Assembly: GCA_964057225.1 (NCBI GenBank)
Contig: OZ059896.1
Span: forward strand, 13,686,501-13,750,500
DNA: 64,000 nt
Reading direction: 5' to 3'
Origin: Auanema rhodensis
Taxonomy: Eukaryota > Nematoda > Chromadorea > Rhabditida > Rhabditidae
In this document: one piece after another, positions 62,078 through 64,000 of the stretch
How positions within the stretch are numbered: the first letter of the stretch is position 1
Layout: every line of letters begins with the position of its first letter
Notes under the pieces: generated by a model
The model's input: the letters and a program-made list of their open reading frames with translations, nothing else
Told to the model about the DNA's origin: nothing
The model's database searches: none
Position numbers and translations under genes: made by a program

Positions 62078-63496
62078 ATGTCTGTTTCTCAACCTGCATA
62101 TATTGTTGATGCCTTTACTCAACAGCCTTTTAGAGGAAATCAAGCAGCTGTTTGCTTGATATCTAAGGTTAGTATTAAAATTTAATATTTTTCTTATGTT
62201 CAACGAGAATATCCTCAGGTGGCTACGAATTCTGAGTATCAGACTATTGGTGCTGAATTCAACCTGTCCGAAACCGCTTTTCCTGTACCACTTGATGGAG
62301 ATTATAAGACAGGTATCTGAATTTCCTTACTTTACAGTTTTTTTTTTAATTTAGCAAGTAAGTTTTCTCTCCGATGGTTCACCCCTACTGTGGAGGTTCC
62401 ATTATGTGGGCATGCTACTTTAGCAACATCTCATGTGCTGTTCTATGAAGTTGGTGAGTTCAGTTTTTCTTACTGTCAGGTGACTGAACTAAAATTAAAA
62501 AAATATTTGCTGATTGAACGAGCCGTGAAAAAAGTGAACTGGCTATCATCTCTTCAGTTTTTGAGGTCGATTGTTTGAATCGGAGATCTTGGGAATTTAA
62601 TTATAAGAAAATCGAAAGTTTACCTTACATTGGTTTCATATTTTACTTTACAGGCAATATTAACGAGAAAATTACATTTTTAACCAAATCAGGAGAATTA
62701 ATTGTATCTAAAGCTCCAGATGGTTGTGTTTCTATGGATTTTCCTCAGTACTCTCTGGCTTCTGTCACTTTATCTTCCAAAAACATTGCCAAGGAAGATG
62801 GATTCTCTCATGTATTGATATTTTAAAGAATTGTATATTTAGATTAAACATTTCTTGTAGGTTGATGTGTCATCCTATGTGGGTGATATCATAGATTGTT
62901 TGGTACCCGCAAGCATATCAGTGAAGGCGATCGCTTATGCCGCTGAAGCCAAAAAAATGATTGTTGTGCTAGATTCTAACGTCACCAGGTGACTTGGATA
63001 CGCAAAAATAATGTAGAATTTATAATTTGAAGGCAGCAGCTAGAAGAAATAGCATGTGATCACAAAAAAATGGTTGAAGCTCATCCTAACGGCGAGTTTA
63101 TTCGTGGAATCATGATAACAGTCAGACCATTGAATGCTGTTCAACAAGTAGGCTCATAAAATAAAAACAATCCAAATTAAAATTTAGGGATTTGTTGACA
63201 AAGACGGTAAGGCATACGATTACGCCTCTCGTTATTTCGCTCCATGGGTTGGAATTCCTGAAGATCCAGCTACCGGGTCTGCTCAATGCTGCTTAGCTCC
63301 TTATTGGGCAAAACATTTGCAGAAAAACGATTTATATGGTTAGTTGGCATTCGAGAAACAGTTGAAAATTATTGTTCCAGCAGTTCAATGCTTTCCCCGA
63401 CGTGGAGCAGAGTTCCGGGTAAAAATCAAAAGTTCTGATCGCTTGATTCTTACCGGAAAATCCCAAACAATTGTAGAGGGAAAAATTCGTTTTTAA
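62078..63496 (+). CDS. pbld: PhzF-family isomerase-like protein (PBLD type)
   Basis: Eight or so exons from [20 protein letters not shown] (62078) to TAA 63494-63496. All PhzF landmarks are present: [26 protein letters not shown] with the catalytic-type Glu, [20 protein letters not shown], the second-lobe start [30 protein letters not shown], and the end [17 protein letters not shown]. Length, about 285-300 residues, matches the two-lobed diaminopimelate-epimerase-like fold. Animal PBLD proteins are cytosolic and of unclear substrate. One intron (about 62457-62653) is longer than the rest and contains an in-frame-looking but unneeded open stretch. Confidence 0.93.
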
Positions 63497-64000
63497 GTAA
63501 ATGTGCTTAAAAATGTGTATTTTCTTACATAAAGCAGATCACCTATCACTGCTAATATCAAATAGCAGTATAATGCATATTAGCTGTAAATAGTATATTT
63601 GATCTTACATGTCATTAAAGTTAGTAATAAATTTCTTAAACTATTATTCATCATGTGATTGATTTCAAAAATGTATCAGTTTAACTGAAAACAAAAAATA
63701 ATTATCTTGATAATGAAATGAACATAAATAGAATAGTTTGAATTGAAAAAATTATATCAAAAAAGCTCTCTCATTGCACAAATGATATTATTTCACGAAG
63801 GTTCTTGATCTTCGTGTCATGCTTATAGGGAACATCTACTGATACAGTACTTATTATTTAAAATTATGTTTTATTTTCTTTATATAATACATGTATCAGA
63901 TTTGTTGACTTTGAGGATTATAATATGGCAATATATAAAGAAATACTTTTTTATAGAACATATCTTTTCGAAAATTTAATATTTAATATTTATTCGACAA
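63497..64000. other. 3' flank of PBLD-like gene, no gene seen
   Basis: AT-rich with AATAAA-type signals near 63527 (ATAAAG) and 63625-63632. A short imperfect palindrome CACGAAG...CTTCGTG occurs at about 63794-63816. Nothing else is supported. Confidence 0.5.

Overview
The window reads as a nematode nuclear contig. It is AT-rich and non-coding DNA is close to pure A/T. Most introns are only about 35-55 bp, with GT...TTTCAG borders. Several start codons lie a few bases after a TTTCAG or TTTAG site that fits a spliced-leader acceptor. Two same-strand gene pairs have operon-like spacing, with about 100-115 bp from the upstream AATAAA to the downstream acceptor. Every recognisable gene is a metazoan orthologue and nothing bacterial is present. 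The species cannot be named from sequence alone. All gene models here were built by hand from splice signals, reading phase and family resemblance; there was no alignment or transcript support.

Left block, 1-16.1 kb, gene-dense. On the minus strand lie a TMEM218-like ciliary membrane protein cut by the window edge, an anoctamin of the ANO8 type, and a GOLGA7/ERF4-type palmitoyltransferase partner. On the plus strand lie a long unrecognised helical protein, a GPI-anchored Ly-6 (LU domain) protein, Integrator subunit 11, and an LRAT/NlpC-P60-like protein. The last two look like an operon.

Middle block, 16.1-47.2 kb, sparse. Three genes sit here: a rhodopsin-type neuropeptide-like receptor (26.6-28.8 kb), a secreted EGF-repeat protein (42.0-43.5 kb) and a second divergent receptor (45.9-47.2 kb). 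There is also one tRNA-Phe. They are separated by roughly 10-13 kb of pyrimidine-biased DNA with repeated (CT)n tracts. This DNA holds a 698-bp Tc1/mariner-type MITE and a long near-perfect hairpin that resembles a microRNA precursor.

Right block, 47.6-63.5 kb, dense again. It holds EOGT, NUD-2/NDE1, a SAC3/GANP mRNA-export factor, a globin and a PhzF/PBLD-type isomerase. Gene nesting is a theme: a four-pass membrane protein gene lies wholly inside a 2.5-kb EOGT intron on the opposite strand. The globin appears to lie inside the last SAC3/GANP intron, also on the opposite strand. NUD-2 and EOGT look like an operon.

No bacterial-style system, CRISPR array or virus is visible. The most noteworthy points are the nested genes, the receptor with a lost DRY motif, the hairpin, the MITE and the orphan genes.
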